Origin: Perca fluviatilis
Taxonomy: Eukaryota > Chordata > Actinopteri > Perciformes > Percidae
Length of the DNA: 64,000 nt
NCBI RefSeq assembly: GCF_010015445.1
Contig: NC_053118.1
Span: 10,032,907 to 10,096,906 of the forward strand
Reading direction: 5' to 3'
The translations under genes were made by a program, and so were the position numbers. The notes beneath the pieces were generated by a model. That model was given only the letters and a program-made list of their open reading frames with translations. It searched no databases and was not told the origin of the DNA. Shown here piece after piece: positions 1-10,850 of this stretch. Each line of letters opens with the position of its first letter. Positions within the stretch are counted from its first letter, which is position 1.

Positions 1-651
1 ACTCTAATAAAACACATTCAGTGGGACCAATAGAACAGATATAAAAGAGACCACCGAGGGAAACAAAGATAACCCCGACAAAGACGATGGCTGACCTGAC
101 ATCAAAGTGCGTCTGTTGTTTTAGTTCCCTGCTGTGCTGACTGTTGCCTTCCCGCGGGAGGACAGACTGAAAGAGCAAGCCATAACTCCATGCTGAAAAC
201 AAACACTGAAAGGACAGGGACAAAAAAAATATACTGCGTTGTTTTACAGTTTGAAATTGCATACACTAGGCCTTCAGGTCTACTATTTTTCAATTAGAGA
301 GCACAGACTTGATCATCACTTCTGTCTCACAACTATATGGATGATTGTCTGTGCAGCCCCTGTCTCCACTAAGGTTTACATTGTGTGCTGCTGTGCACAG
401 GGTTTCTTGTTGTTGTTGTTTTTCTCTCACTTGCTAAGTGCCAGGTGGCTATGTTTGGGAGGCTAAGCGGCAGAGCATATTCTGTACCAGGCGGATGGTA
501 ATTACCAGGTGCACAGTCTTGGCAGTAGAAGCATGTTTGAGAGAGTATCGGCGAGCCATAGGACGTGTATATGTGTTGGGATGTGTGTGTGTGCACGCTG
601 TTTTGTTTGCTGCTACTGTAGATGACTGCATTTTCCACTCTCTCCCTCCAG
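1..651 (+). other. ASCC3 intron (3' part), upstream of first visible exon
   Basis: This is the end of an intron whose 5' part lies outside the window. It finishes with a pyrimidine-rich tract (ctctccctccag) just before the exon at 652. I saw no recognisable exon, transposon terminus or RNA gene in it. The short open frames here have no recognisable motif and look like chance. Confidence 0.7.
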
Positions 652-769
652 CTGTTCGAGCTGCTGGGCCCAGAGGGGCTGGAGATGATCTCCACCCTCC
701 TCCAGCGGAGGGCGGCCATCGTTGACTGCCTCCTCACCATCCCACCTGACAGGACTGGCTACCCACCAG
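652..769 (+). CDS. ascc3: ASCC3 internal exon 1 of 7 visible (N-terminal region)
   Basis: Internal coding exon of the ASC-1 complex helicase subunit 3. It is bounded by a polypyrimidine tract plus cag before 652 and by gtgaga after 769. The 118 nt read LFELLGPEGLEMISTLLQ and onward to GYPP, which resembles the remembered vertebrate ASCC3 N-terminal segment ahead of the conserved CQVTIQSEQEK block. It starts in phase 0 and leaves one base (g) that joins 'at' of the next exon to make an Asp codon, so the frame continues across the 14 kb intron. This part is upstream of the helicase cassettes and in the human protein belongs to the region contacting other complex subunits (family knowledge). Earlier exons lie outside the window. 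Confidence 0.85.
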
Positions 770-1714
770 GTGAGACAGCCCCATTGGCATCCAGGTCATC
801 TCCATGGTAACACAAACTCCACTTGTATTGACTATTTGAAATAGTCATGAATACCACATATTCATTTATGTAGATGGAGAAAGGAGATTAATTTGAACTG
901 TTCAGACTGACTGAAGGTCTTAATGCTTTTTACGATTTGTCTCTTTTTGTATTGTCATACAGGATAAAAAAATAATTTCTACATATTCTAGGCCACAAAA
1001 ATGAGTATGTCTAGGCCTTACTGCTATTGGGCAGGTTGTTGTGTTTCAGCTCATATTACACCAAATGTATTGCTTTCCGAAGCCAGATGACGACAGATAG
1101 GTGCCAATAACCGAGTGCGTGCAGTGCGTTTGACAGCTCTGGGCAAAGTTACGCTGGAAACCGCTGATCCGTCATATAATATTCATTACATCATTATTTA
1201 TTCGACAAACGTGTTACCATCGCCTATTCGTTGCATTAACTCTTTATCGACAAAATAAAGCCACAACCCTCAAGCGAATGTGAAACCTTTTTAGTGGTAT
1301 TGTGGGATTTTGACGCTTCCATCCAGCTTTTCTAAGTAGATGATTGGCATAAACATGCTTGGGATGGAAATAGTGGATCCTTTCTCTGGACAAAGAACTC
1401 TCCCTGCGGTGGGGAAGCAGAGGGACTGAGCGGCCCGCTGTGGCCTGCTGGCTAGTTAGCTAGCTTGCTAATTCCACCCAACATGCCTTCATGTTACAAT
1501 GGTTACAGAAAAGTTGTCTGGCAATAGCAATATGCTTTATACAATGTGACAAGAGTTTTCTTTTCTTTTTTTTTTTACAATTTTACAAATGTAGTGTCCT
1601 GCTGGCTAGTTAAATAGCTTGCTTGTTAACGCGTATATGGACACCCACCGAGAGTTTCTCTTCACTGACCACTGACAAGCAAAGAAAACGGTCTACACCC
1701 TCCTACAACCGCGA

Positions 1715-1960
1715 TGGCTGCAGCTGATTGGTCGAACACGTCACGTGGGGCTGGCGGCTCCCAAAATTTCAAAACCGACCATAATGGCGTCTCGTTTGGA
1801 ATACTATCTCTTATTTTAAAAAAATAGTTCCCCGAAATGTGTTTCTGAAAACATGTTAAGTGAGAAATAGACCGTGCAGCTGATGAATCTGTCTTCATTT
1901 CAGATCGACAAACGTCAGTTTAAAAGATTTTTGTCAGCTTTTTGGGAGGCGCCGAGCCGG
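1715..1960 (+). repeat. Fragment related to Harbinger MITE at 16348
   Basis: This stretch aligns by eye, in direct orientation, with 16533-16760. Shared blocks include cgaacacgtcac, ttctgaaaaca, gaatctgtcttcatttcag and cagtttaaaagatttt. The 16348 copy sits in a complete element, but here no matching terminal inverted repeats were found and the flanks differ, so this is an older or rearranged relative. It lies directly upstream of the separate Harbinger element at 2140. Confidence 0.55.
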
Positions 1961-2139
1961 CAGCTGCTCATTTGGAAAAAGTTGGCTGGATTTAACTTTA
2001 TGCAAATGAGGAGCCAGTGACTCAACGGCCCGCTTCTCCAAAGTCCCCGCGACGCTACCAGAATGCATTGCACGGCTGCTCCCATTGAAGAGAGAGGGAC
2101 GCGTGCTAATGACACTGACATTGGACACACGCACCATTA

Positions 2140-2589
2140 AGGGCGTTATACAGTAGCCGCAGCCCGGCTGGCGCGCGCAAATGTGACGTCATGGAATAGC
2201 CGTAACGGTTCATACTTGCGCGTGGTGGTCGCGACACTAGTTACAGTCTTCTCCTACCGCTAATGAGGAAAGGCTACGGACTAGAAGAAGAAGAAAAAGG
2301 TAAACAACGGCAGAACTGGCAGCAGCATTGACGTCAATGCTTCGATTTGATTGGATGACCTACTTGGTCGGATCAAGCCTTTCATTCACCATAAAAGAAC
2401 TCCTCTTAACCCAGTAAGTTTACAAGAGAGACTTGCAGTCACTCTGAGAGTCCTGGCATCTGGTTGCCCAGGAGCTCGTTCATGCTTCCTGTTTCCGCTT
2501 TGTCGCGCGCCACTGAAAAAAAGAGCGGTGCGCGACCTCTGCTTCCGCACTATAAATCCCGATTGGCTGCGGCTACTGTAAAACGGCCA
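2140..2589 (+). mobile_element. PIF-Harbinger non-autonomous element with TTA target duplication
   Basis: A 450-bp element. The left end (gggcgttatacagtagccgc) and the reverse complement of the right end (ggccgttttacagtagccgc) match over about 25 bp with three differences. TTA flanks both sides (2137-2139 and 2590-2592), as expected for PIF-Harbinger. It contains a Harbinger-type transposase N-terminal fragment (2354-2470). The rest of the transposase is missing, so it cannot move on its own. Confidence 0.8.
2354..2470 (+). pseudogene. Harbinger transposase N-terminal fragment
   Basis: The frame reads DDLLGRIKPFIHHKRTPLNP followed by VSLQERLAVTLRVLASG. The pattern LLxRIxPxI ... ERLAVTLRxLASG is the conserved segment before the nuclease domain in PIF-Harbinger/HARBI1-like transposases. 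An in-frame stop immediately precedes it, and the homology stops after about 40 residues, so the catalytic DDE part is absent. It lies inside a TIR-bounded element with TTA duplications, an independent argument for the same superfamily. It is a transposon relic, not a host gene. Confidence 0.7.
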
Positions 2590-3771
2590 TTAGTCTAGCA
2601 CCATCCAGGGTGCAGAGGGAGAAAGGAAGACAGGTCTACGGTCTTTATATTCAGTTTTACAGAAGGGCAATATTTTATTAGTTTATTTTGTAATCTGTAG
2701 CTATGTAAATGTTTTAAAATACACGTTTATGTTGAAATAAATAAACCTACACAGGTAGTTATGTATCTCGTTGTACATTTGCCTTCTTATGGAGATAATG
2801 ATATTCCAGTAGTTCCACCCTCAGTGTTTTTTAAGAAGGAACATTTTTGACAGTCCAATGTGTGTTGGGTTGATCAGATGAGATGAAGATGAAAAATGTC
2901 AATAGCCTTCTGTGTGTGCCCTCTCGACTTTAGTGGTTTGCTTTCTTTCCTTCACTTTCGTTTTTCTTCTCGTGCACTAATTTGCTTAAGCTGAACACCC
3001 AATCCGAGGGATTCCTCTCACCGATGTCTCCAACACAAACGGCCGAAAAGAGGCCGACGAGGTTAGCCGAGGAGCGACGAACTCTTTGGTGTGTCAGCAC
3101 CTTTTACTTCAAAAGCTGTCCTCCCATCCTGAACCAGTGTTGTGTTTCGGCCCCCTGTTTCTTTTGTCCTAAGGTGGCAGGTTTCCCCTCCTTAATATGT
3201 AGAGTAGAGTTGTAAGTATTTGAAGATATTGGTGGAAAGATAGGATGGATCATTTTTCCTTGTCAGCGGTTTCTTCTGATCCATATGCAAGGTAGACATC
3301 AAAGAGCAGTTGAAGATTAGAATAATCCCTGCAACTAAGTCATACAGCCTCATCCCTTGGATTAATGTGAAATTCACAGATCCCATATCGATTGTAATGC
3401 TGGTTGTGAAACAGTACGAAGACTAGTAACTGTTCATTCATGTTGCAGTTTAAGTTCAGATGTAATCTAACTATAAATCTAGGACTCTGTGTGTGGTGTG
3501 TGTACCTTTTTTAAACGATCCCGCATGCGCAAAAGACTTCACACGCAGCACACTGTTGTGAGACTGAGTTGTTCAGGTCTCAGTTTTGTCATGCATGCTC
3601 ACAATGCACATGCATCAACACAAGCATATGGTTTACATGATACGCATGGTTAGTGGCTGAATTTAGAGCTAGAGCTATAAATTATGTTAGCCGATATTAG
3701 CTTAAAGCAGATGTATTTAAAAACAGTATCACAATTACATGGATTGTCCACCAGAGGGCAATGATCAGTAA

Positions 3772-4238
3772 CCTGACTCCGCCAGATGGATTGCTTCGCA
3801 TTAGCTCGGCATATCCACTTGGGAACTTTCCGATGGAGAACTTTTGGGAAGGGGCGAAAAATCCTGGATAGCTGATTGGATAAACCATCTGTCTATCACC
3901 ACCTATGTTGGTGATAGACGGGCCAAATCAACCAATCAGATCAAACTTGCCGAAACCAGTCGCGAGAAGAGCAAAAACATCTTTTCGGTGCCGTTTTTTG
4001 CTCTTCTTTCAATGAAGGAATACTTTCTAATTCGGATAAAACTTGTGCGATAGCTACACTCATCTCATCCGTGGAAGCCGCCATGTTGTTTAGTCTGAAC
4101 AGTCGCTTCTCGTTGTGTCACACCTAAACCCGCCTCAAAACCAACGCTGATTGGTCGGTCGTTTGGCGAATGGCTCCAAATATTCTCTATCTCAAGATGC
4201 CAGCGAGAGATCGTGAGATCAGGACGGTCTCACGAGGC
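3772..4238 (-). mobile_element. Miniature TTA-flanked element carrying RecQ-like helicase fragment, copy 1
   Basis: This 467-bp unit is the inverted copy of 7023-7477. Both are flanked by TTA/TAA (here 3769-3771 and 4239-4241), which fits a PIF-Harbinger-like target duplication. Its ends (cctgactccgcc and ggtctcacgaggc) are shared with the other copy but show only weak inverted similarity to each other. On the minus strand from 4084 it encodes a short helicase-like segment starting MAASTDEM. That segment goes out of frame before the nucleotide-binding loop through a deletion. Confidence 0.65.
3916..4084 (-). pseudogene. RecQ-like helicase N-terminal fragment (frameshifted)
   Basis: Reading the minus strand from 4084 gives MAASTDEMSVAIAQVLSELE and then SIPSLKEEQKTA. 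The sequence then jumps directly to the aaaagatgtttttgctcttc block, missing bases present in the copy at 7186 and leaving the frame. The KxEQxxAL...DVF...PTGFGKS pattern is the motif-0/Walker A region of RecQ-like helicases abundant in fish genomes. A captured host or helicase-gene piece inside a miniature transposon is the simplest reading. Confidence 0.55.
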
Positions 4239-4319
4239 TAAGTGACCAGTATATTTTTACACTGAAAAATTTCCAATACACATCTTGGTCACAATTCGTT
4301 TAAAGGATCCCTTTAAAAA

Positions 4320-4323
<4 letters not shown>

Positions 4324-4357
<34 letters not shown>
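4324..4357. repeat. (TA)n microsatellite
   Basis: About 17 TA units followed by a T run, just upstream of an hAT-like left end at 4371. Confidence 0.9.
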
Positions 4358-4365
<8 letters not shown>

Positions 4366-4370
4366 TATGT

Positions 4371-4960
4371 TAGGGGTGTAACAGATCACAATACGTAGAT
4401 CATAGAAGATCATTGACAGTTTTATGTCACATATCAAATCATAAAAAAAGGGAGACAAATTTAACTTTTATTTCAATTTATTACTCAAGAGCTCCGCCAG
4501 TGGAGCCTGGCATGATTAGAATAAATTTGTCATGTATTTAGAATAATACAAGTTTTTATCATACAAGCATAGTAAAAATATTGACAGAAACCTTTTTTTT
4601 TTTTTACACTTTCCAATGTGTCCCTTGCAACATTGTCCCTCCCTTTTTTTTCTTCATTTTTTTTTAACTAAGTGAAATAGATAAAACAAGAAACTTTTCA
4701 CATTCCACAGGGACAGCACAAACCCAGCCCCCGGTATTTGCAACCTTACTCACATGCCGTTTAGTATAGATAAAGGACATTCTGAACAGCGATATCGGCG
4801 CTCCACACACAGCAGAGCAGAGAGGTATACTGTGTTACCACATGTAGCACATGTACTCACATGTTGCCTAGTAACAGGAACGCTGGCGAGATTGACGCCG
4901 CTGATTATTTTCAGTAATATTACTTTTTCTCACGAATACATCAATTAATTTTATTTTATT
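4371..4960 (+). mobile_element. hAT-like element, left end and internal part only
   Basis: Begins taggggtgtaacagatcaca, a typical hAT-type terminus of fish elements. I found no matching right end (reverse complement of taggggtgt) nearby, so the element is truncated or its right end has eroded. The right limit given is arbitrary. No transposase motif was seen. Confidence 0.35.
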
Positions 4961-5225
4961 TTCATACTCAGTTCATTAGCTAAGTTCAATAGTTATATGT
5001 AGCTTTGCATTTTATCATCTCTCCGCTGTATTTTGTTTTATTGGGGGTTGGAGTCAACACATTATGCCTGATGACCGGAGGATCCAAGTTAAATTTACCG
5101 CAGTAGCCTAAGCCTACAGCCCACTAGGACTACTTATCCACAACAACTTCATGCATAGGCTACATCTGCTTGAGTAAGGATGAGGACATATTTAGTAAGT
5201 GAACTTTACCAGCTATGGGGGAACT

Positions 5226-5865
5226 ATGCACCTTCTGCGGAGCTTCTGTGTCAACGCGACATTCTCTGACGCCCAAAGTATGCCCTCCGAGGATCTCGTC
5301 GCAACAAAATCTGCATGGCTCGCAAGGATGGCAAAATATTCCCCTGTCTCTGGACTGTCGATCGCGGTCATTTGAAGCCTGATCGACAAGTTGACTCTAC
5401 TGTGCTTGCCCGTCAGCCCAGATCGGATATGCACAATGCGTCAGTCAAACCGACTGAAAGCTGGATTGTTCAACATAAGATCCCTCACCGGTCTGCTTCT
5501 CTCGTCAGCGACTTCGTTGTGGACCGCAGACTGGACTTTCTGTGTGTCGTGGAGGCGTGGCAGCGGAGCGATGATTTCTTCCACCTGAACCAAGCAGTCC
5601 CGCGTGGATTTGTTTACATCTGTAAACCCCGCTCATCCGGGAGGGAGGTGGTCTCGCACTGCTCTATCGTGAGAAGTGGAAGTTTACACCCCTGCCCACT
5701 CACTGAGATCCTCCTCAACAGGCCTACTGCATGTCCCTAGTGTGAACCTCAGCACCTTTATGAGATGACTATAATTTTAATGTCCTTTTTTATTTGTGAA
5801 GTGACCTTGGGTGTCATGAAAGGCGCTTTTGAATAAAATGTCTTATTATTATTATTACTCAACTG
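5226..5865 (+). mobile_element. L2-type LINE relic, endonuclease segment joined to 3' tail
   Basis: Decayed non-LTR retrotransposon. 5391-5660 translates in two frames as LKAGLFNIRSLTG and then VSDFVVDRRLDFLCVVEAW...LNQAVPRGFVYICKPRSSGR. This is the apurinic endonuclease N-terminal part of L2/CR1-group fish LINEs; the usual ETW appears as EAW. Shortly after (5745-5865) comes a typical 3' end with gtgaccttgggtgtcatgaa, gcgctttt, aataaaatg and a (TTA)n tail. The reverse transcriptase, about 2 kb in intact elements, is missing. The copy is therefore internally deleted and frameshifted. Confidence 0.7.
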
Positions 5866-5998
5866 GGAATGATACAAAAAAGATGAGTGAATTTCCCTGG
5901 TGCAGATGACAACTAAACGTTAGGCTTGTTACTGTGAAATAAATCCTTTGTGCAGATGAACGGCAACCCATCTCCCCCACAGGGTGTTCTTCCCATTA

Positions 5999-6367
5999 CA
6001 GCTTTAGTGTGTAACTTTTTTTGATATTATTGAATGTCCGTGACATTCAAGCCATTGCCAAAGGAGGTTTAAGACTTATCAGCTCCACAAAACTCTGTAT
6101 TTCGCAGTATGGCTATGTTCAGAAAATGGTGTCGTCCGGTGACTTTCGTGCGCAGAAAATTGAGTGAAGATAATGACCTCTTCTAAAGAGTCAGTCATGT
6201 TTTTTTAATCCTCCATGTCCTCCTTGGCTACTAGCAACTGCGTGGAGGAGGGGTGGGTGGTGGTGCGCGGTCACGGAAGGCTTGTATCATGTGGACATGC
6301 CGACAGTGTTGTTCTCATTACTTAAAATTCCTCATGGGGGAGACCGAAACTACGCACTATAGCTTTA
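5999..6367. mobile_element. TIR miniature element of unassigned superfamily
   Basis: Left end agctttagtgtgtaactt (5999-) pairs with the right end ...gaaactacgcactatagctt; the reverse complement reads aagctatagtgcgtagtttc. About 14 of 18 positions agree. The internal CG-rich block (ggtggtgcgcggtcacggaa) matches a widespread fish repeat I recall but cannot name with certainty. No coding capacity was seen. Confidence 0.5.
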
Positions 6368-7022
6368 AGGGGAAAATTGAAACAATACAAACTACAGTTT
6401 GTCATGACATAACTTCTGTTGTGATTTGGCACTATATAAATAAAAACTTGAGTAAAATCTTGGACACATCAGCATCAACAAGACTCGGTTTATACATTGG
6501 TTGGTTGTATCTGTGAAATATATCGACCAATTGTGTTTGAGTCCAAAGAAAACAATCTGTAGTTGTAGACCCATCCAAATGCTGCTTCAAACCTCAGCTG
6601 ATGTTATTCCATTATGAAGAACTTTTGATCAGTATTAAAAATTCCACTTGCCAGACAGCTTTTGAGATTAGTGTTGCCTTGACGACTGAGGGTGAAGTCA
6701 GGAGGGGTTAAAAAAGGCTGATTAAATTTTCCACTATTTGCATGCCATCAGGAAGAGTGGGATTTAGTGGGAATGCCTGTCTCTTGCTGATTAGCTTTTG
6801 AATTGCAGTTTGCAGCTTGGCACTGGCATGTTTATCAAAGAACAGATTCTCTTGGTGGCTCTTTTCCACATTTCAATGGCTGATAGAGGCAGTAGTATGT
6901 GGAGTGGACAATTAAAAAGACAGGTCCACATATCCAAACTGATAAATCCAGGGCCTAAGGATGGGTATTGTTGGGATTTTAGATAATCAAAATCAGAAGA
7001 CTGTTATTGCCACAGTAAGTTA

Positions 7023-7477
7023 GCCTCGTGAGACCGTCCTGATCTCGCGAGCTCCAGTTTTCTACTCGCAGATCAGTCTGGCATCTTGAGATAGAGAAAA
7101 TTTGGAGCCGATCGCCAAACGACCGACCGGTTTTGAGGCGGGTTTAGGTGTGACGCAATGAGAAGCGACTGTTAGTCTAAACAACATGGCAGCTTCCACG
7201 GATGAGATGAGTGTAGCTATCGCACAAGTTTTATCCGAATTAGAAAGTATTCCTTCATTGAAAGAAGAGCAAAAAACGGCACTGTAGGCTTTTCTCGGAG
7301 GAAAAGATGTTTTTGCTCTTCTCCGGACTGGTTTCGGCAAGAGTTTGATCTGATTGGTTGATTTGGCCCATCAATCAGCTAACCAGTATTTTCGCCCCTT
7401 CCCAGAAGTTCTCCAACGGAAAGTTCCCAGATGGATATGCTGAGCAAATGCGAAGCAATCCATCTGGCGGAGTCAGG
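7023..7477 (+). mobile_element. Miniature TTA-flanked element carrying RecQ-like helicase fragment, copy 2
   Basis: 455-bp copy in the opposite orientation to 3772-4238, with TTA at 7020-7022 and 7478-7480. An alternative 8-bp duplication, gtaagtta (7014-7021 and 7484-7491), also exists, so the exact target-site rule is not settled. It holds the longer of the two helicase fragments (7186-7353). The two copies share their termini, showing an amplified mobile family rather than a chance duplication. Confidence 0.65.
7186..7353 (+). pseudogene. RecQ-like helicase N-terminal fragment with Walker A remnant
   Basis: From the ATG at 7186 the frame reads MAASTDEMSVAIAQVLSELE and SIPSLKEEQKTAL. It then meets a TAG at 7285-7287 and continues AFLGGKDVFALLRTGFGKSL to a second stop (7351-7353). 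Motif 0 (KxEQ) is followed by a Walker A-like loop whose first residue has changed from the family's Pro to Arg (7324-7344, RTGFGKS). With two stops and no helicase core it cannot be functional. The same fragment, inverted and further decayed, is at 3916-4084. Confidence 0.6.
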
Positions 7478-9759
7478 TTAACCGTAAGTTATGCTTACGT
7501 GGAATTTGCCTTGGCATTTGGTGCATTCCAATATCATTACTGCTTATCAATACCAATACTTAATGTATTTATTCTCTTATGGATGCTACTCTCCATAATC
7601 TGGAGCAAAGAATAAAGGCATGAAAAGATTCAACAGTTTTGTAATTTTTACTTTTTTGCAGAAACAAGGTAAATTGTTTCCCGAGTTTCTTGTATATATA
7701 ATGAGGGAGTGGCAATTGCTACAAATGTCTGGTCTGACAAACGATTTATGAGGGCTATGGCTGACAAATAGCCTAAACTGTACACACACTGCACTGCTGC
7801 AATCACAGCTATAACCTTACTACATTATACACACATACGCTCTGAGTTATTCCTTAAAAAGAGTCTGTACTAGTTGTATAACATATTTTAGTTAAAAAAA
7901 AAAAACTTTCCCGGATGCTTGGCAGCACTGTTTGTCCAGGGGCTTATCAGTAATTCGGTACTGACCACTCAGAAACCAGTACCAATTTAGGACCTGTTCT
8001 CTAACTTTCACTATCCAATTGGTTCAGGCGTTAGGAATATACAGCCCACAAAATTGATACGGACTATCATAATGTTAAGAATTGGGTTGTAAATTTTCGA
8101 TTATTGGCTTTTCAGCAACCAGACATAATCTTTCAAGAGAGAATTGCGATGCATCTAAGAATCAATTTTTATTACTAAAATGTATTATATATTGCTGAGC
8201 CTAAACGTGGATCCCCTGATTCTAACCTCATGTCGTCAGTTGAGGTATCCTCCTATTCCTGCTGAGTCATTGTACACAGAGCAATACTAGAAAACTGCAT
8301 GGAGGGGCTGTTTACTTTTACAAACCTGCAGTCTTCTAGTTTTCTAACTGCAAACCTACATTTGATGAACATAGATAAGGTGATGGGAAAGGTCACTTCT
8401 ATGACAGTAAATACTGTGAGATTTTAAGTTGAGCTCTAGGACATTTCCATGGACATTCATCACGGTTGTCTGTTTTATCATGTTATGTCTTTTTTCTTGA
8501 CTAAATGATTAACTGACTTATTGAGACGGATTAATCGATAAACAATATTTGCAGCCCTTGTAAAGTAGCTTTTAGAAAACCTTTAACTGTTACTTATATT
8601 TGTCAACGCTAATTTTGAATGTTAATTTTACTCCATGTCCGCTTGATGTGTGAATAGGCATCTTTTTGCCAACAACTTCAATAGCAACTTAATATTTTAT
8701 CATTACTTCTGTCTGTTTACTGTATTTTGCAGCCCTAGAAGAGAGAGAGCCATTAATCAGATTTCAGCTGTTTTACCCCTCTCTAGAAATAGCTTCCCAT
8801 TGAGTGTTTGAGTTTGTGTGTACTGTACAAATGCCTTTGACTGGGTCATTAAGCATAGTTCTTTTTCTGTTCAAGTGGGGTACAGCAGGTGTTGAGGAAT
8901 ATGTGTAGAAAACTACGCAGAAATCAGTTTCCCAGACTTGATGTACCATAGCAAATGGTTCTGCCATGAATTTAACAAGATGAAATGATGCCATTGCTTC
9001 TCTGACAAGCATTTTGGACAATTTCCTAAGGCCATAATCAGAACAGAGGCTTTTCTCTGCCGCTCAAGTACAAACTCAGCTCACAGCAGAGTGTTACAAC
9101 TAACACAGAGAACAAGAACTCAGTGGCTGCAGGGACTGTTGCATCATCCTCACTGCTAGTGAGCGAGTTTGACAACAAGGCAGGCTATTTGGCTACCTGA
9201 AGTACTTTGGTAACTCATAGAAGTCATTACTTGAACACTTACTTTCTTCACAATTATAGGTCTTAAATGTTGGTGAAAGCTAGATATTGAAATTATTAAA
9301 CCACTCTGAGCGGACAGAATTATAGGGAGGATTATGAAGTGCTTTCAGTGACTGTGATATGATAAAGAAATATATTATTAGCCCTGGAGCAGTTGTTTAG
9401 CTGCAGCTGAATTATGTTTTTAGTTTATATTATAGGCAAAATGTGCGTATTTAAGCATTATAAGGCATTTAAACCCACAGATTAGATTGCCAGCCAGTAT
9501 TCTGTTTCTGTTGTCCGGTAATTACATGTCATTGACCAGCAAAAAATTATGAGGACCGAAAACTCTAATTGTCTCCGGTCAGAATGACCGGTGGAAATAT
9601 TTCCCTCTGCACAATTTGAATTGTGTTAAAATAGGCTACAGTGATTTTAATATCTTTCGTTTTATTAAAACAATGAACAATCATATTTTTTCATTTAGAA
9701 ATAACTTTAGACTGTAGTGTATGTGATAAAGGAAAAACTACATGTCGCGTTCTCGCTCT

Positions 9760-10260
9760 GATTGAATGCAGAAGATTAGCGTAGATTTACAACAAACGGC
9801 CACGCAAGTGGGAAAGTCAAAGTTCAAGCCCTGGCGAAATAGGGAAATATAGTGAATTACTTCATAACACCAAGCAGCGTCCGGGCTAACGTATATGAAG
9901 CCAAGAAATTGCCAGTGAGGACAAGTCGGCACCAGCTAAAGCCCAGCTAAAGCCCAGCTAAAGCCCCTCTCATTAATGTTAATGCCACAGACGCACATCG
10001 AGATGCCAATATGATGACAGCTCTCCGCGGTTACAGAGGCTCGACTTTCTCAACAGCCTGCGAGGTACTTATTGGGATTACGGTAAAATCTATCCAGAGT
10101 GGGTCAAACCGGCCAAGGTAGCATGTGTAAAACCCGTCGCCATTGTGCCAGCAGAGAGAGGCTTCTCCCTGCAGATCCGCATCAAAACAGTACAGGAAAG
10201 TCGCCTTGGGAAAGGCAGAGGCTTATGCGCATCGCGAGTTGCAGAAAGACACTTGTATAC
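9760..10260 (+). pseudogene. hAT transposase C-terminal (hATC dimerisation) relic
   Basis: 10145-10240 reads VPAERGFSLQIRIKTVQESR and then LGKGR, preceded in frame by VKPAKVACVKPVAI. This matches the hATC pattern 'L..VA...PVSSAxxERGFSxxNRIKTxxRxRL' of hAT and ZBED/ZNF862-type transposases. The upstream part has stops and an 11-bp triplet repeat (cagctaaagcc, 9933-9965). A possible right end lies near 10600-10630 (ccggcaccaatttt, ctagcggaaactctg), but no left end was matched. It is an eroded transposon copy. Confidence 0.55.
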
Positions 10261-10654
10261 AATTATTTTGATTCAAATCGGCACTGAGTCAGTTTGTTTG
10301 TACTGTAGTTTGTATTGTTTCATTTCCTCAGCCTAGCAAATGGAAAGTAGGCCTATTTTTATTCAGATTTTATTTTATTTGATTTAATTCTTTTGGCCTC
10401 TCTGCCTGTAGCAAGTAGCCTACATTTCAATAAAAATAGTATGAATCTACATCCCCTGATGATATTATTCTTTATATACAGTAGCCTATAGCCTGCATAT
10501 CAATTGTTTTTTAAGCACAATAAGCACAGGAAATATTTGGCCGGAACTTTTCCCATTTGACCAGTAAAATAAAAACCTTACGCTTCACATGACCGGCACC
10601 AATTTTTTTTCTAGCGGAAACTCTGATCTGACTCTGATCCAAATGCAGTTTTTT

Positions 10655-10850
10655 CTGGTCTCACTGTAGTCTGGCTGAATGCTTGTACATTGCTGGTATA
10701 AGGCCTGACATCCTGTGCGTATCCCCCGTGCTTAATGTTCCTCCCCTCTTGCTATCTCTGCTATCGGGGCTTAGCCCCGCCCAGTATGGTTGTGATTGGT
10801 TTAAAGAAATACAAACGAGCCAGAGAGTTTTATCATGCATGTTCACACGG
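10655..10850 (-). repeat. Fragment of the MULE-like MITE family (see 35006)
   Basis: The reverse complement contains atttctttaaaccaatcaca followed by a tgggcggggct block, corresponding to the interior of the elements at 35006-35468 and 47223-47680. Ends are not recognisable. Old, truncated copy. Confidence 0.4.
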
